DNA of 58,002 nt, from the NCBI RefSeq assembly GCF_900112105.1, contig NZ_FOKV01000011.1:1-58002 (forward strand). The letters are read 5' to 3'. The position numbers and the translations under genes are program-made. This DNA is from Zunongwangia mangrovi. Its GTDB lineage: Bacteria > Bacteroidota > Bacteroidia > Flavobacteriales > Flavobacteriaceae. Below are positions 18,143 through 27,722 of this stretch, one piece after another. Position 1 is the stretch's first letter. Each line of letters begins with the position of its first letter. The notes under the pieces were generated by a model that ran no database searches, was not told the DNA's origin, and worked only from the letters and a program-made list of their open reading frames with translations.

Positions 18143-18208
18143 CATTTAAAGAAACATTCCCGGATTCAATAACTCAACGCAACAAATCATATCCTTAGAT
18201 TTGTTCAA

Positions 18209-18435
18209 ATGAAGACCAAAAAATATAAACGATTATCCTTCAAAAAAAGAGTCATTATTCAGACACTGATTGATCAAAAAAACCGAAAGCCTTTATCGCC
18301 AAAAAACTAAACAGAGCTAGATCTACCATATCCAGAGAAATCAATAAGCTTGTCGTTAATAAAGATGATAAATACGATTCGACATTAGCCAATTGGTTAG
18401 CTAAAGACGACTTTCCCAAAATTTCTGTAGCGTAA
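18209..18435 (+). pseudogene. IS30-family transposase remnant (N-terminal HTH only)
   Basis: From the ATG at 18209 the frame reads KRLSFKKRVIIQTLIDQKN, then shifts by one base near 18290. It continues as FIAKKLNRARSTISREINKL and stops at 18435. This is the helix-turn-helix start of IS30-type transposases. The catalytic DDE domain and the terminal repeats are missing, so it is dead. It sits just behind the cassette-like unit and marks the spot as an insertion-prone junction between the two PULs. Confidence 0.7.
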
Positions 18436-18577
18436 CGGCTAGGTTTACCTAGGCTTTCAAACCTCAAATTTTAAAAACTTAAGTAAACAATAGTAAGCTA
18501 AATTAACATGGAAAGCAATACCCAGTTATAGGTAAGTTTCAGGTATATTTAATCATATCAATCTCATCTTAAATTCT

Positions 18578-18608
18578 AAAAAAAAGCAGGTATTTCTACC
18601 TGCTTTTC
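18578..18608 (-). terminator. Rho-independent terminator of the second PUL
   Basis: An 11-bp perfect stem (AAAAGCAGGTA / TACCTGCTTTT) with loop TTTC, about 31 nt after the stop of the last gene. On the minus strand the stem is followed by a run of T's (TGCTTTTTTTTT). The remaining stretch between 18436 and 18578 shows only an imperfect palindrome around GGCTAGGTTTACCTAGGC. Confidence 0.85.
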
Positions 18609-18638
18609 ACTCAACAATATAACTAAAGAAGAATCATG

Positions 18639-19133
18639 TTAATGATCATCTTCAGCAAAACCAGTATCTCTATACCCTGCAACGATATAAGGACTATCAG
18701 GGTCATTCGCCAATTCTATTTGAAACGATAGACTATCAACAACTGTTCTACTTCCTGAAGCCTTAGTTCCATTAGGAATAATTAATCCTTCTGTAATCGT
18801 GGCCACTCCTTCTTCATCGTAAAGGTTTGCAGCATCCGTAGTTGAAAAGTTTAAATTTTCAACATCTCCGGTAGCTTTTACCTTTAAGGGAAATAAATTT
18901 TCATTATCATCAACAAAAATAGTGTTATCATTATCAGCAGTATTATAAGTTGAAAGTAAATAGTATCCAGATAGTTCCTCTCCACTCATGGAATAAATTG
19001 ACACATACCATTCTCCACTTAATTCTTTTGTATTCGTTTGACCGGCATCATAGTCTGCATATCCATCATCCTCACAGGAAAAAAAGAAGCAAGACAGGAA
19101 TACCAACAGTATTGCATTATATCTTATATTCAT
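18639..19133 (-). CDS. Lipid-binding-type lipoprotein of the second PUL
   Basis: 164 residues with lipobox FFFSC and a mature domain of alternating strands beginning ELSGEWYVSIYSMSGEE. It ends in SFQIELANDPDSPYIVAGYR. The layout resembles the calycin-like, putative lipid-binding lipoproteins found next to SusC/SusD pairs in Bacteroidota. It is the last gene before the terminator, 22 nt after the preceding lipoprotein gene. The function is unknown; a role in ligand capture at the outer membrane is inferred from context. Confidence 0.75.
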   Translation of the reverse strand: MNIRYNAILLVFLSCFFFSCEDDGYADYDAGQTNTKELSGEWYVSIYSMSGEELSGYYLLSTYNTADNDNTIFVDDNENLFPLKVKATGDVENLNFSTTDAANLYDEEGVATITEGLIIPNGTKASGSRTVVDSLSFQIELANDPDSPYIVAGYRDTGFAEDDH

Positions 19134-19155
19134 TTCTTTTAATTTTTAAATTTAC

Positions 19156-19818
19156 TTAAGGAGTTACTTTATCAAGCCTTAATCCAGATAAACTAAAACT
19201 TTGTGAAGCTAGTGTTGCTCCCCAGTTCATGGTCGTCTTATCTGCTGAAATTGAAGGGGCATCAACAGTCCAAACACCGAAGGCATTTGATCCTCCAGGA
19301 GAACTGATATTATCTCCATTCACCGTAATCGTCGACGGTACGGCATAATTGGGACCATAATTTACCCCGTATTCATAGTGTCCCACTAGGACATCAGTAA
19401 TATTGAAAACGTTCGGATCAGCAGTCGAAGTGATCAGTACCGGAAATTCAGAACCATTACCTGAAGATCCATACCAGAAGCCGGCAATACTACCATTGTT
19501 TTCATAAACATATATGGTTCGATCCACTGTGGCCGCAAAACCATCTTCATTCTCCACACTATAAGATAGAGAATACATCCCCGGAATAGCAGTATCTACA
19601 TTTCCATTCGTTTCATATTCCACACTCTCACCCTGAATAATAGCCTCAATACCAGGATCATCAAAACTTGTTCCTTGTTCTACCAAAACTGTTGCATCAC
19701 CTAGTAAATTTAATTCTGGATAATAGGTTACCTCTGAGGTTATTGGGTCTTCCGGGCTACAACTATTAAAAAGTGTTGCCGTAGCCATAAAGAATAATAT
19801 ATATTTTATTTTATTCAT
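19156..19818 (-). CDS. DUF5011/Ig-like lipoprotein
   Basis: 220 residues with lipobox LFNSC. Residues about 30-105 form a DUF5011/HYR-type Ig-like domain (NLLGDATVLVEQGTSFDD; IPGMYSLSYSVENEDGFAAT, then VDRTIYV). The C-terminal part (GSIAGFWYGSSG to the end) has no family I recognise. It lies 15 nt after susD in the operon, where other PULs place their glycan-binding accessory proteins, so ligand binding at the surface is likely. Confidence 0.8.
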   Translation of the reverse strand: MNKIKYILFFMATATLFNSCSPEDPITSEVTYYPELNLLGDATVLVEQGTSFDDPGIEAIIQGESVEYETNGNVDTAIPGMYSLSYSVENEDGFAATVDRTIYVYENNGSIAGFWYGSSGNGSEFPVLITSTADPNVFNITDVLVGHYEYGVNYGPNYAVPSTITVNGDNISSPGGSNAFGVWTVDAPSISADKTTMNWGATLASQSFSLSGLRLDKVTP

Positions 19819-19833
19819 TTTATCTTGTTTTAA

Positions 19834-21303
19834 TTAGTCCTGATTCCACCAAACTTCCTGTAAAAGATTTGGCTTCTGTGTCAAATTACTATTTCTCTGA
19901 ACTTCATTATCTGGATAATATATACTTGAGGGAATCTGACCGCCTGGTAGTACAGAAGCCAAAGAATAGATTCGCCTTCCTTCTTCGTAAGCTGGATCCT
20001 GAGCATCTACTAAAAGTGGATATCCCGTTCTTCTGGTTTCTATCCACGCCTCAATATTATTTACATTGGCAAGACCAGCCCATTTTTGATTCATAATCGT
20101 TTCTAACTGATCTTCTAATTCGGCTGTTGCATCAAAAGCATAAGCTCCATCGGCATTGATCAGATCCATAGCATCTGCAGTGGATAAGCCATATAATTCG
20201 AAAGACCTCATCACTCCTTCCTCATATTTCTGCTGCGCCTGCTCACTGCTGCCATATCTTGCATAAGCTTCTGCCTGAAGGAAAGAACTCTCCGGTAAAC
20301 TCATAAGGTATACTGGAGTGGTTGGCTGGATATCAGGACGGGCAAATTCCTGTGCCTGATAACCTCCATAAGGTTCCGCCAGTATACCGATTCCCTGTTC
20401 AATACCAATATATTCGCCTTCCGTATTTGGTTTAAAAACTGCTTCTAATCGTGGATCATCGTTTCTTGCATAAAATTCAAGCAAGGAATTACTTGCTACG
20501 TCATTCACATCTCCTAATTCCTGGATCTGAACTTCATAATATGGGTTTCTTTTCGAGGTAGCATCTGTGAAGGCCGTAAATGATACATTTTCACTTAAAA
20601 AATTCCCTTCATTTAATAATGAAGTCACAGCCGCACTGTTGGCTTGACTGGTATTCGACATTCTTAAATATAATTTTAACTTTAAGGTATTCGCAAATTG
20701 TACCCAGTTATCCATGTCTGCCGTAAAAATTAAATCCTGCTGCCCGACATCGCTATTCATAGGACTTTCTTCATAAGCCGCCAATGCTTCATCGACCTTA
20801 CTTAATAAGTCAAGATAAATCTCCTCTCCTGGATCTGTAGATGGAGAAATATTATCACTCCCCTGGAAAGCTTCACTATATGGTACATCACCAAAAACAT
20901 CTACAAGATATTGCATGGTGTAGGCCTTTAAACAAGTGGCAATAAGATAAGTTCCCGTATCTCCCTGTTCATTAGATTCATTGAGCACGAATTCTAGATC
21001 ATTGAGTGCGCCAGCATAAAGCTCTGTCCACAATCTATTAGCATAGTCGGTATCCAAATTATATTGATCGATAGCTTCATACTGACCTGCACTAGGCGCT
21101 TGGGTGTAAAACTGCGCATACATTCCTCCTAGATTGAAAAACTCACCACCCATAATCGTTGTGATTGATCCCTGAGCTGCTGATAATGCAAGCCCCTTAT
21201 TGATTTCCTGGGGGGTGTTAGGATCGGTATTTATATCTAAATCATCACTACAGGACGTAAGCGCGAGTAATGAAATAAAAAGTAAGTTTATTAATTTCTT
21301 CAT
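19834..21303 (-). CDS. SusD-like lipoprotein (SusD-like 2 type)
   Basis: 489 residues with lipobox ALTSC and the SusD-like_2 pattern: DLDINTDPNTPQEI directly after the anchor, MYAQFYTQAPSAGQYEAID, LKAYTMQYLVDVFGDVPYSE and SLPESSFLQAEAYARYG. The C-terminus (WWNQD) is typical of the group. It binds the ligand for the adjacent SusC, from which it is separated by 16 nt. No glycoside hydrolase accompanies this pair, so the ligand may not be a polysaccharide that needs surface cutting. Confidence 0.95.
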   Translation of the reverse strand: MKKLINLLFISLLALTSCSDDLDINTDPNTPQEINKGLALSAAQGSITTIMGGEFFNLGGMYAQFYTQAPSAGQYEAIDQYNLDTDYANRLWTELYAGALNDLEFVLNESNEQGDTGTYLIATCLKAYTMQYLVDVFGDVPYSEAFQGSDNISPSTDPGEEIYLDLLSKVDEALAAYEESPMNSDVGQQDLIFTADMDNWVQFANTLKLKLYLRMSNTSQANSAAVTSLLNEGNFLSENVSFTAFTDATSKRNPYYEVQIQELGDVNDVASNSLLEFYARNDDPRLEAVFKPNTEGEYIGIEQGIGILAEPYGGYQAQEFARPDIQPTTPVYLMSLPESSFLQAEAYARYGSSEQAQQKYEEGVMRSFELYGLSTADAMDLINADGAYAFDATAELEDQLETIMNQKWAGLANVNNIEAWIETRRTGYPLLVDAQDPAYEEGRRIYSLASVLPGGQIPSSIYYPDNEVQRNSNLTQKPNLLQEVWWNQD

Positions 21304-21319
21304 AATTATAATATCTAAA

Positions 21320-24300
21320 TTAGAATCTTGTTTTTACACTAAATCCTAAGCTTCTTGTACTTGGATTAGCACTAAATTCTCCGAATTGACTGGATAAATC
21401 CGTACCAAAAGTGGAAATTTCAGGATCGATAAACTGATTACTCTCTGGAGTCCATAAGAATAAATTTCTTCCGATTATGGAAAGTGAAAGATTATCTAAA
21501 AAAGTCTTATCCATAATTTTTCCTGGTATACTGTAGCTCAATACCACTTCTCGAAGTTTCAAAAATGATTTATCGATCACCGTATTTCTGCTTAAGGCAG
21601 TGGCACTATAGTAATCGTCGATATTTGCTCTGGAAACTGCAGTAGTGTTTTCTACATAAGTTATACTGCCATCATCGGCTACGGATTGCTGAACAGAATT
21701 AGGCACAATAAAAGGTTGCCTGTCATTATACATCGTAGTTACTGAATTTCCTACAAACCGGGTAATATCCGCTGTACGACTGTACATTAATCCTCCTTCA
21801 CGTAGATCAAATGTGAAGTTTAAAGATAAATTCTTATATGAAAATTCATTAGTAAAACCTAGTGTATAATCATACTGTGTATCGCCGTATATTTCTTTAG
21901 TACTTGCCGCGATTGGAATACCGTTGGAGTCTACTACGATTTGTCCTTCATCATTAGTCTGTGGCACAGACCCTTCGATCAGGGCTAAAGGCATGCCTTC
22001 CAGAGCTACCAGCGATGTTGTACTTAAACCTCCTAAAGAAACCTGGGTTAAACGCTCATCTAGTTTTTCTAATCTTGAATCGTTCGTAGCAAAATTAAAA
22101 GCCATATTCCAATTAAATCCTTTAGAGTTTCTGAAAACCGCTAATTTTAAAAGAGCTTCGATTCCTTCGTTACTAATTTCTCCCAAATTTGCTGTTTGGC
22201 TTGTGTAACCTGTTGTTGCCGCTAGAGGTAAGGATAATATTTGATTTTCTACACGGGCATTATAATAAGTGAAATCAAGGGAAATTCTGCTTTTGAAAAA
22301 TTCAAGATCTAAACCTACCTCGAATTCCTTTCTTCGTTCCGGTTTCAAATTTGGATTCGCAGCACGATTTCCTACCTCATAAGCATTAACACCTCCTAGA
22401 GGGAAATTCAGACTACCAAATCCCTGATTATCGGCACTTCCTGCTACATATACCGGATTAATCTGATATGGATCAGTATCTACCCCAACTTCACCATAGC
22501 CTGCTCTTAGCTTACCATAATTCAGAATTTCGCTTATATCTTCAAAGGTTTTTGTAAATAACCAACTCGCATTTATCCCTCCGTAAAGTACAGATCTATT
22601 TTCCTCCGGAAGCGTGGAATACCAATCATTTCTAATATTTCCGGTTAAATACAACTGGTCTTTAAAACTAAATGTCGTATTATTATATAGACCATAAAGT
22701 CTTCGCTCGCTTTCAGATGAACTAGCTTGTGGATTTTCTCCGGAATTACTTAAACTGTAAAAACCAAATAGATCCTGACTTCCTACGGAAGCTGCAAGGG
22801 ATCTTGAAGTCCGGATATTATAATTGAATCCGAAAGTAGATTGAATTCCTAAGTTTTCATTTACCTCAGCATTTAAATCATAAAGAATATCATGGTTTAA
22901 CTGCTTAACCATTCTTGTACTTTCAGAATAGGAACCTGGTTGAACTGTAGAAGACCCAGCGTTTGGAGATCCAGGTTCAGGATCTACAATAGCCGTCCAA
23001 AACTGTGTATTATCCGTATATTGATCCAAACCAAATCTATAGGTTACTTTTGACCAGTCAGTCAGATCATAAGAGGCCTCTAAAGCACCATAAACACGCT
23101 CCTTTTCATAATTCGATCCGTCCTCATTTAAGGTAAAATATGGATTGGTGATACCGTAGGGTGTATAATAATTTGATATATTATTGAATTTATTATTATA
23201 GTCTTTAAATTCTGTAATGTTTAAATCATTAGGAATCTGTAATAGGTTATTTAATACCGTCAAGCCTTGACCGGTAGCAACAGAAGCACCTTCCGTATTT
23301 ACATAATTTAAATTCCCGGAAATTTTTAATTTCCCCATTTTACTTTGGGCACTTAAACCAATAGTATTACGATCATAACTATCAGCATCTGTTGGGTATA
23401 TCCCATCCTGTTGTAAATTGGAATAAGATAAACGTACCGTAGAATTTTCATTACCTCCGGAAACCGCAATATTATTTTGGAAGAAGGTCCCTGTATCAAA
23501 GAAATTCTCTAATTGATCCTCCTGAAATAAGTATGGCTTCAGACGTTGCGAATTATCCACAACATTTCCCCATACTCGAGGAGTTCCATCAAACCTTGGC
23601 CCCCAAGAACCATTCTCATTTAAACGATGAGTAAAATCCCATCCTTGCCCATAAGTTGATTGATAATTAGGTGTTCTGGAAATTCTTGTAAAGAATGAGG
23701 TACTGCCCAACTCAACACTTAGCTTACCGGACTGACCACTTTTGGTCGTAATAATAATTACACCATTAGCAGCTCTTGAACCATATAAAGAAGTGGCAGA
23801 TGCCCCCTTTAAAATTGTCATGCTTTTGATATTATCCGGGTTGATATCCTGTGAACCACGACCAAAGTCATATCCCCCTCCTAGACTGCTAGAAAATGCA
23901 GATCCATTATTGATCGGCACTCCATCAACTACATACAGAGGCTGATTTGAACCTCCCATGGTACTAATACCACGAATAATTACTCCGGAAGAAGCTCCAG
24001 GATCTGTTGAAGCCGCAGAAATATTAACCCCCGCTACTTTCCCTTTAAGAGCATCGGCAATATTGGATTGTGCACCCCTGGTTATTTCCTCTGCATTTAC
24101 AGTGGTGGTAGCAGAACCTAAAGAAGCTTTTTCTCTTTCAATACCAACAGCAGTGACCACAACTTCATCAAGTTGTGCCGTGTTTTGCTCTAATGTGGCA
24201 TCGATAGTTGTGGCTTGTTGAACGGTGATCTCTGCAGTAATCATTCCCACGAATGAAAATACTAACACATCACCTTCCGATGCTTTGATAGAATACTCTC

Positions 24301-24475
24301 CATCAAAATCTGTTTGAACCCCATTATTGGTTCCTTTCACAATAACATTAACCCCAGGCAATGGCATGCCATCGGTGTCAGAGACCGTCCCGGTAATGGT
24401 GTTGTTTTGTGCAAATGTTGAGATGCTTGTTAGCAAAAAGAGTAACAAGCACCCTAAATTGTAGTGAATTCTCAT
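21320..24475 (-). CDS. SusC/RagA-family TonB-linked transporter, second locus
   Basis: 1,051 residues. A signal peptide ending STFAQ is followed by a CarboxypepD_reg-like domain (GTVSDTDGMPLPGVNVIVKG) and a plug (EVVVTAVGIEREKASLGSAT; SATSLYGSRAANGVIIITTK). The barrel ends in GFSVKTRF. It is complete and shares the usual organisation with the SusC at 11623, but the sequences are clearly different, so this is not a recent duplication. It is the first gene of the operon. The 335-nt gap to the divergent AraC gene holds its promoter, but I find no exact TAnnTTTG on the minus strand there. Confidence 0.97.
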   Translation of the reverse strand: MRIHYNLGCLLLFLLTSISTFAQNNTITGTVSDTDGMPLPGVNVIVKGTNNGVQTDFDGEYSIKASEGDVLVFSFVGMITAEITVQQATTIDATLEQNTAQLDEVVVTAVGIEREKASLGSATTTVNAEEITRGAQSNIADALKGKVAGVNISAASTDPGASSGVIIRGISTMGGSNQPLYVVDGVPINNGSAFSSSLGGGYDFGRGSQDINPDNIKSMTILKGASATSLYGSRAANGVIIITTKSGQSGKLSVELGSTSFFTRISRTPNYQSTYGQGWDFTHRLNENGSWGPRFDGTPRVWGNVVDNSQRLKPYLFQEDQLENFFDTGTFFQNNIAVSGGNENSTVRLSYSNLQQDGIYPTDADSYDRNTIGLSAQSKMGKLKISGNLNYVNTEGASVATGQGLTVLNNLLQIPNDLNITEFKDYNNKFNNISNYYTPYGITNPYFTLNEDGSNYEKERVYGALEASYDLTDWSKVTYRFGLDQYTDNTQFWTAIVDPEPGSPNAGSSTVQPGSYSESTRMVKQLNHDILYDLNAEVNENLGIQSTFGFNYNIRTSRSLAASVGSQDLFGFYSLSNSGENPQASSSESERRLYGLYNNTTFSFKDQLYLTGNIRNDWYSTLPEENRSVLYGGINASWLFTKTFEDISEILNYGKLRAGYGEVGVDTDPYQINPVYVAGSADNQGFGSLNFPLGGVNAYEVGNRAANPNLKPERRKEFEVGLDLEFFKSRISLDFTYYNARVENQILSLPLAATTGYTSQTANLGEISNEGIEALLKLAVFRNSKGFNWNMAFNFATNDSRLEKLDERLTQVSLGGLSTTSLVALEGMPLALIEGSVPQTNDEGQIVVDSNGIPIAASTKEIYGDTQYDYTLGFTNEFSYKNLSLNFTFDLREGGLMYSRTADITRFVGNSVTTMYNDRQPFIVPNSVQQSVADDGSITYVENTTAVSRANIDDYYSATALSRNTVIDKSFLKLREVVLSYSIPGKIMDKTFLDNLSLSIIGRNLFLWTPESNQFIDPEISTFGTDLSSQFGEFSANPSTRSLGFSVKTRF

Positions 24476-24810
24476 AAATTTTTACTTCGTTAAAAATTAG
24501 GACGGCTAATCTAACAGTAAAAAAGTAGCGAATTTGCAATATGATTCCAGTGGTAAAATATCTGATACCAACAACAACATTTATGAATCCTTTTGTAAAT
24601 ATTAATTTTTCTTTGACATATAAAATTCTTTAAATTTTAATAAATACTTTATTTTTGACGTTGTTTTTTATCAAATATTCAAACAAGCAATGTATCTATA
24701 GTCGACCAAAAATTACAATTCGAAATTTTACACAAAAGAAATCATCTTAATTATCGTTATTCATAATTCATCAATCATTGAATAATCACCTCTAACATCT
24801 CATCACCTTT
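24476..24810. other. Divergent regulatory gap of the second PUL
   Basis: 335 AT-rich bases between the SusC gene (minus) and the AraC gene (plus). On the plus strand, TATTTTTG at 24650-24657 fits a -7 box for the regulator, about 155 nt before its ATG, without a clear -33. I see no copy of the AATGGATAATATT operator found in the first PUL. Confidence 0.4.
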
Positions 24811-25629
24811 ATGCAACCATTTGTTTTTCAACATAAGGATCTGGATTCGCATCCATTATTTATCAATTTATCTTTAATTCAATATGTAAATACCGTTGAA
24901 AAGGATTTATTGATCGGATCCGGAAAGGCATTTATATGCTTTACTTATGGAAATTTCAGCAAAATTACCTCGCAAGGATCTAAACCTGAAATTGGACCTG
25001 TAGAAGTCCAGCCTGTAGAAAATTTTTATCACCTGGGTTCTTCAAATCACTCCAAACTCATTGCTATCGGTATAAAACCAGATCTCCTATATAATATTGT
25101 CGAATTGCCGGAAAATATGCCTCCGGAAAATTTATTTCCGCTACTTCCTCCTGCTCTTCAAGAACTTTTTCTACAATTAAGAAACCGTCTTTCAAATGTG
25201 ATTGATATTAAAGAGGCGGAAAAAATAATAATTAAGAATTTATCTCCATTTATTCATCAATGGTCAGCACCAACACCCCTTACTCCAATTATTAACATGA
25301 TTTTTGAAAAAGAAGGCAAAACAACAATACAGGAAATCCTCAACCACTTCCCTGTATCAAAAAGTAGCCTTCATTCATATTTTAAGCGATATATAGGTTT
25401 GCCACCTAATTTTTATATCCGCTTGATACGCTTCAATTTTTTTCTTCGTAGCATTCTTAGAAATTCTTACAGCATTCAGGAGGCAATCTATCAAAATGAG
25501 TATTTTGATTATTCACACCTTAAAAAAGATTTTGCTCGGTTCACTGGGATCACCCCTAAAGAACTCAATCAGATTAAGAATAAAAGTCTGATCGAAGTTT
25601 TTGAAAAAATAAATTATCGAATTAGTTAA
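24811..25629 (+). CDS. AraC-family transcriptional regulator of the second PUL
   Basis: 272 residues. The N-terminal half (about 1-140) is of the DUF6597-like kind, with GSGKAFICFTYGNFSKI and a short hydrophobic core, and no recognised ligand pocket. The C-terminal part (about 165-262) carries two HTH units, the first TIQEILNHFPVSKSSLHSYF and the second SIQEAIYQNEYFDYSHLKKD, followed by FTGITPKELNQIK. It is divergent from the SusC gene, which is the natural target. Confidence 0.88.
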   Translation: MQPFVFQHKDLDSHPLFINLSLIQYVNTVEKDLLIGSGKAFICFTYGNFSKITSQGSKPEIGPVEVQPVENFYHLGSSNHSKLIAIGIKPDLLYNIVELPENMPPENLFPLLPPALQELFLQLRNRLSNVIDIKEAEKIIIKNLSPFIHQWSAPTPLTPIINMIFEKEGKTTIQEILNHFPVSKSSLHSYFKRYIGLPPNFYIRLIRFNFFLRSILRNSYSIQEAIYQNEYFDYSHLKKDFARFTGITPKELNQIKNKSLIEVFEKINYRIS

Positions 25630-25773
25630 TATACATTAAACTTAAAAGAAATTCTGAGAAAAATACTGACTATAGAAAATGAATTTATTTACAGTATTTT
25701 TCTTAGTGATCTATCTACTTTTGTAATCGAACACGCTATTTACATCGAAATAACGAACGCAAAATGAAGGACT

Positions 25774-26523
25774 ATGAAGATATTAATTGTAGATGAAAAC
25801 CCTGGTAAGAGATCAGAAATATGTAATCTACTCCATAATAAAACAGAAAAATTTAAAGTGTTTGATGCTGAAGACTTTAACTCCGCAATCGATATCGCTG
25901 AAACGAAGGAACCTGATCTATTTTTTCTTAACATGGATACTGATTTCAGTGCTACCTCTCAGTTTATCTATCAAATAAGAAATAAACCGAAAAAGTCGAT
26001 CTTTATTTTATATTCGAAGGAAACTAAGAACGCTGTACATGCATTTGATTACGGCGCGCAGGATTTTTTAATCGAATCCTTCAACAAGCAACGTTTCTAT
26101 AAAAGCATCGATAAAGTGATGTTGATCAAAGAATACCTAAAACTCGGTGATCAGGTTATGGGAAATTTGCAGTTCAATCCGCAAGTACCCATCCTTTTAA
26201 GATCTTTACCAGTTAAACTGGGAAATAAAACCATGTTCATTAAAGTAAACAACATTAAATATATTATAGCAGACCGTTATTACGCGGAAATCTATACTAA
26301 AGATAAAAAGCATGTCATTAGAGAATCACTAACAAAGCTATTTCATTTACTTCAAGAAGATTACTTTTTTAGAATTCATCGATCTTATATTATCAATATT
26401 AATTTTCTGCAGGAGATTATACATTCTGAGAAATCAGAGCTGGATGTTCGCATGGAAGATGGAAAATTATTTCATGTAAGCAGATCACATCGTAAATCCT
26501 TTACTGAAAAGCTAGCAATCTAA
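25774..26523 (+). CDS. LytTR response regulator with degenerate receiver
   Basis: 249 residues: a receiver domain (1-120) and a LytTR DNA-binding domain (about 150-247; RSLPVKLGNKTMFIKVNNIK, FFRIHRSYIININFLQEI). The receiver keeps D7-E8 and S81, but the phosphoacceptor position in FFLNMDTD is Asn53, not Asp. The conserved Lys position in FLIESF is Glu101. Normal phosphorylation is therefore unlikely, and it may be constitutive or controlled by another signal. No kinase gene is adjacent. It follows the second PUL's AraC gene by 144 nt and is closed by a strong terminator. Confidence 0.9.
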   Translation: MKILIVDENPGKRSEICNLLHNKTEKFKVFDAEDFNSAIDIAETKEPDLFFLNMDTDFSATSQFIYQIRNKPKKSIFILYSKETKNAVHAFDYGAQDFLIESFNKQRFYKSIDKVMLIKEYLKLGDQVMGNLQFNPQVPILLRSLPVKLGNKTMFIKVNNIKYIIADRYYAEIYTKDKKHVIRESLTKLFHLLQEDYFFRIHRSYIININFLQEIIHSEKSELDVRMEDGKLFHVSRSHRKSFTEKLAI

Positions 26524-26552
26524 AACGCCAATCCTTCCAATATCAATAAAGA

Positions 26553-26584
26553 AAAAGCCTGTGTTTCCACAGGCTTTTTTTTTT
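26553..26584 (+). terminator. Rho-independent terminator after the LytTR gene
   Basis: The stem AAAGCCTGTG / CACAGGCTTT with a short loop is followed by an unbroken run of T's. It lies about 30 nt after the stop at 26523. The rest of the gap to 26860 is AT-rich and shows nothing else I can support. Confidence 0.9.
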
Positions 26585-26859
26585 AGGCTAAATCAAATAA
26601 CTTTAATAAGAAAAAAATATATGCTACCTTTTTTTACCAAATTATTTTAATCAAAGATACAGTAGATTAAGCCTCATTTTTTTGATATGATTCGAATAGC
26701 CCCGGAAATGATTTGAATGGTACTTTGATGTTTTTTAGGATCTAAATCCCGTAAAAAGAAGTTTAATCATGTAAAAAAATTCAACAATTCTAAGATATTA
26801 CTACTGCTGTAGTTAGAATGAAATATAGTTTAGTGCTCATTCACTAAGAGATCATAGCT

Positions 26860-27201
26860 TCATTCCTCACTCTCAACCTCCTCGTCTATGGGAGAAGCAT
26901 AAATTTGCGCTTTTAGAACATCGATATCTCGCTCCATTAAGGTGAAACTACTGTAAATATCGCTGATTCCTAACTTCTTAGCTGTTTGATCCAACATTAA
27001 GAAAAAGGGATTGCCGCCTGAATCTGTCTCGCGTGAAAAGAAACTTTCATACATCGATTCATTTTTAAAGTAATCAATTCCTTTCTTACAGTGATCTAAC
27101 GAACGAAAAACCCCTAGTCCCTGAAATAAAAAATCACCATGATCGCTTTTATATTCAAATCGAAAAAAACCATCTTCCTGCTTATAAATTTTGAAATACA
27201 T
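26860..27201 (-). CDS. DUF1508 (YegP-type) protein
   Basis: 113 residues with two copies of the small alpha/beta YegP unit. FFRFEYKSDHGDFLFQGLG is followed by FRSLDHCKKGIDYFKNE, and then GGNPFFLMLDQTAKKLGISD is followed by YSSFTLMERDIDVLKAQ. The acidic tail ends in EEVESEE. YegP-like proteins are small and dimeric, with no settled function. It is a monocistronic gene on the minus strand. Confidence 0.75.
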   Translation of the reverse strand: MYFKIYKQEDGFFRFEYKSDHGDFLFQGLGVFRSLDHCKKGIDYFKNESMYESFFSRETDSGGNPFFLMLDQTAKKLGISDIYSSFTLMERDIDVLKAQIYASPIDEEVESEE

Positions 27202-27269
27202 AACATAGGCATTTTACTTATCATGCTTTACTTTGACAATTACAGTAGCTTTAATGTAAATTTGTTTCA

Positions 27270-27374
27270 CTACGATAAAATTGAGTACTCCAGAAATAAA
27301 TAAAAAATTATAATTATCACTACCAATATCATCACCGAAATAAACACAACAAAATTAATTTTCGGCCCCTTCAT
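27270..27374 (-). CDS. Possible single-membrane-span peptide, 34 aa
   Basis: A short frame with a positively charged start (MKGPK) and one hydrophobic helix of about 22 residues (FVVFISVMILVVIIIIFYLF). An in-frame ATG two codons upstream (27380) is equally possible. CAAATCTA at 27424-27431 reads TAGATTTG on the minus strand, which would be a -7 box about 45 nt upstream. Only composition and this box support it. The rest of the 27202-27722 gap shows nothing else. Confidence 0.3.
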   Translation of the reverse strand: MKGPKINFVVFISVMILVVIIIIFYLFLEYSILS

Positions 27375-27722
27375 AATCATTATTTCTCATCAAGATAAGT
27401 GATAAACTAACAGACCGAAATAGCAAATCTATATTTAACTCATATTTAAAAAGAAATTTTATTTTGTCGATAATTTATACATTTAACCGAAGATTTTTCA
27501 ATTTTCGATCCCTAATTGAGTTTTAATTTTAATACTAACGGAAAAACAACAATACAAAGGTGCTGACTAGCCTTCCCTAAATTTTTATTATTAAAAAACT
27601 TAAAAAGTGTCAATTCATGGGTATACTGTTGGACTAACAAATTCTACGACACTGTATATAAAGCATTCCATAAATCTTGCCAGAGAATTCTTTGTTTTTA
27701 TTTATAACTCATCTTTTATTCG

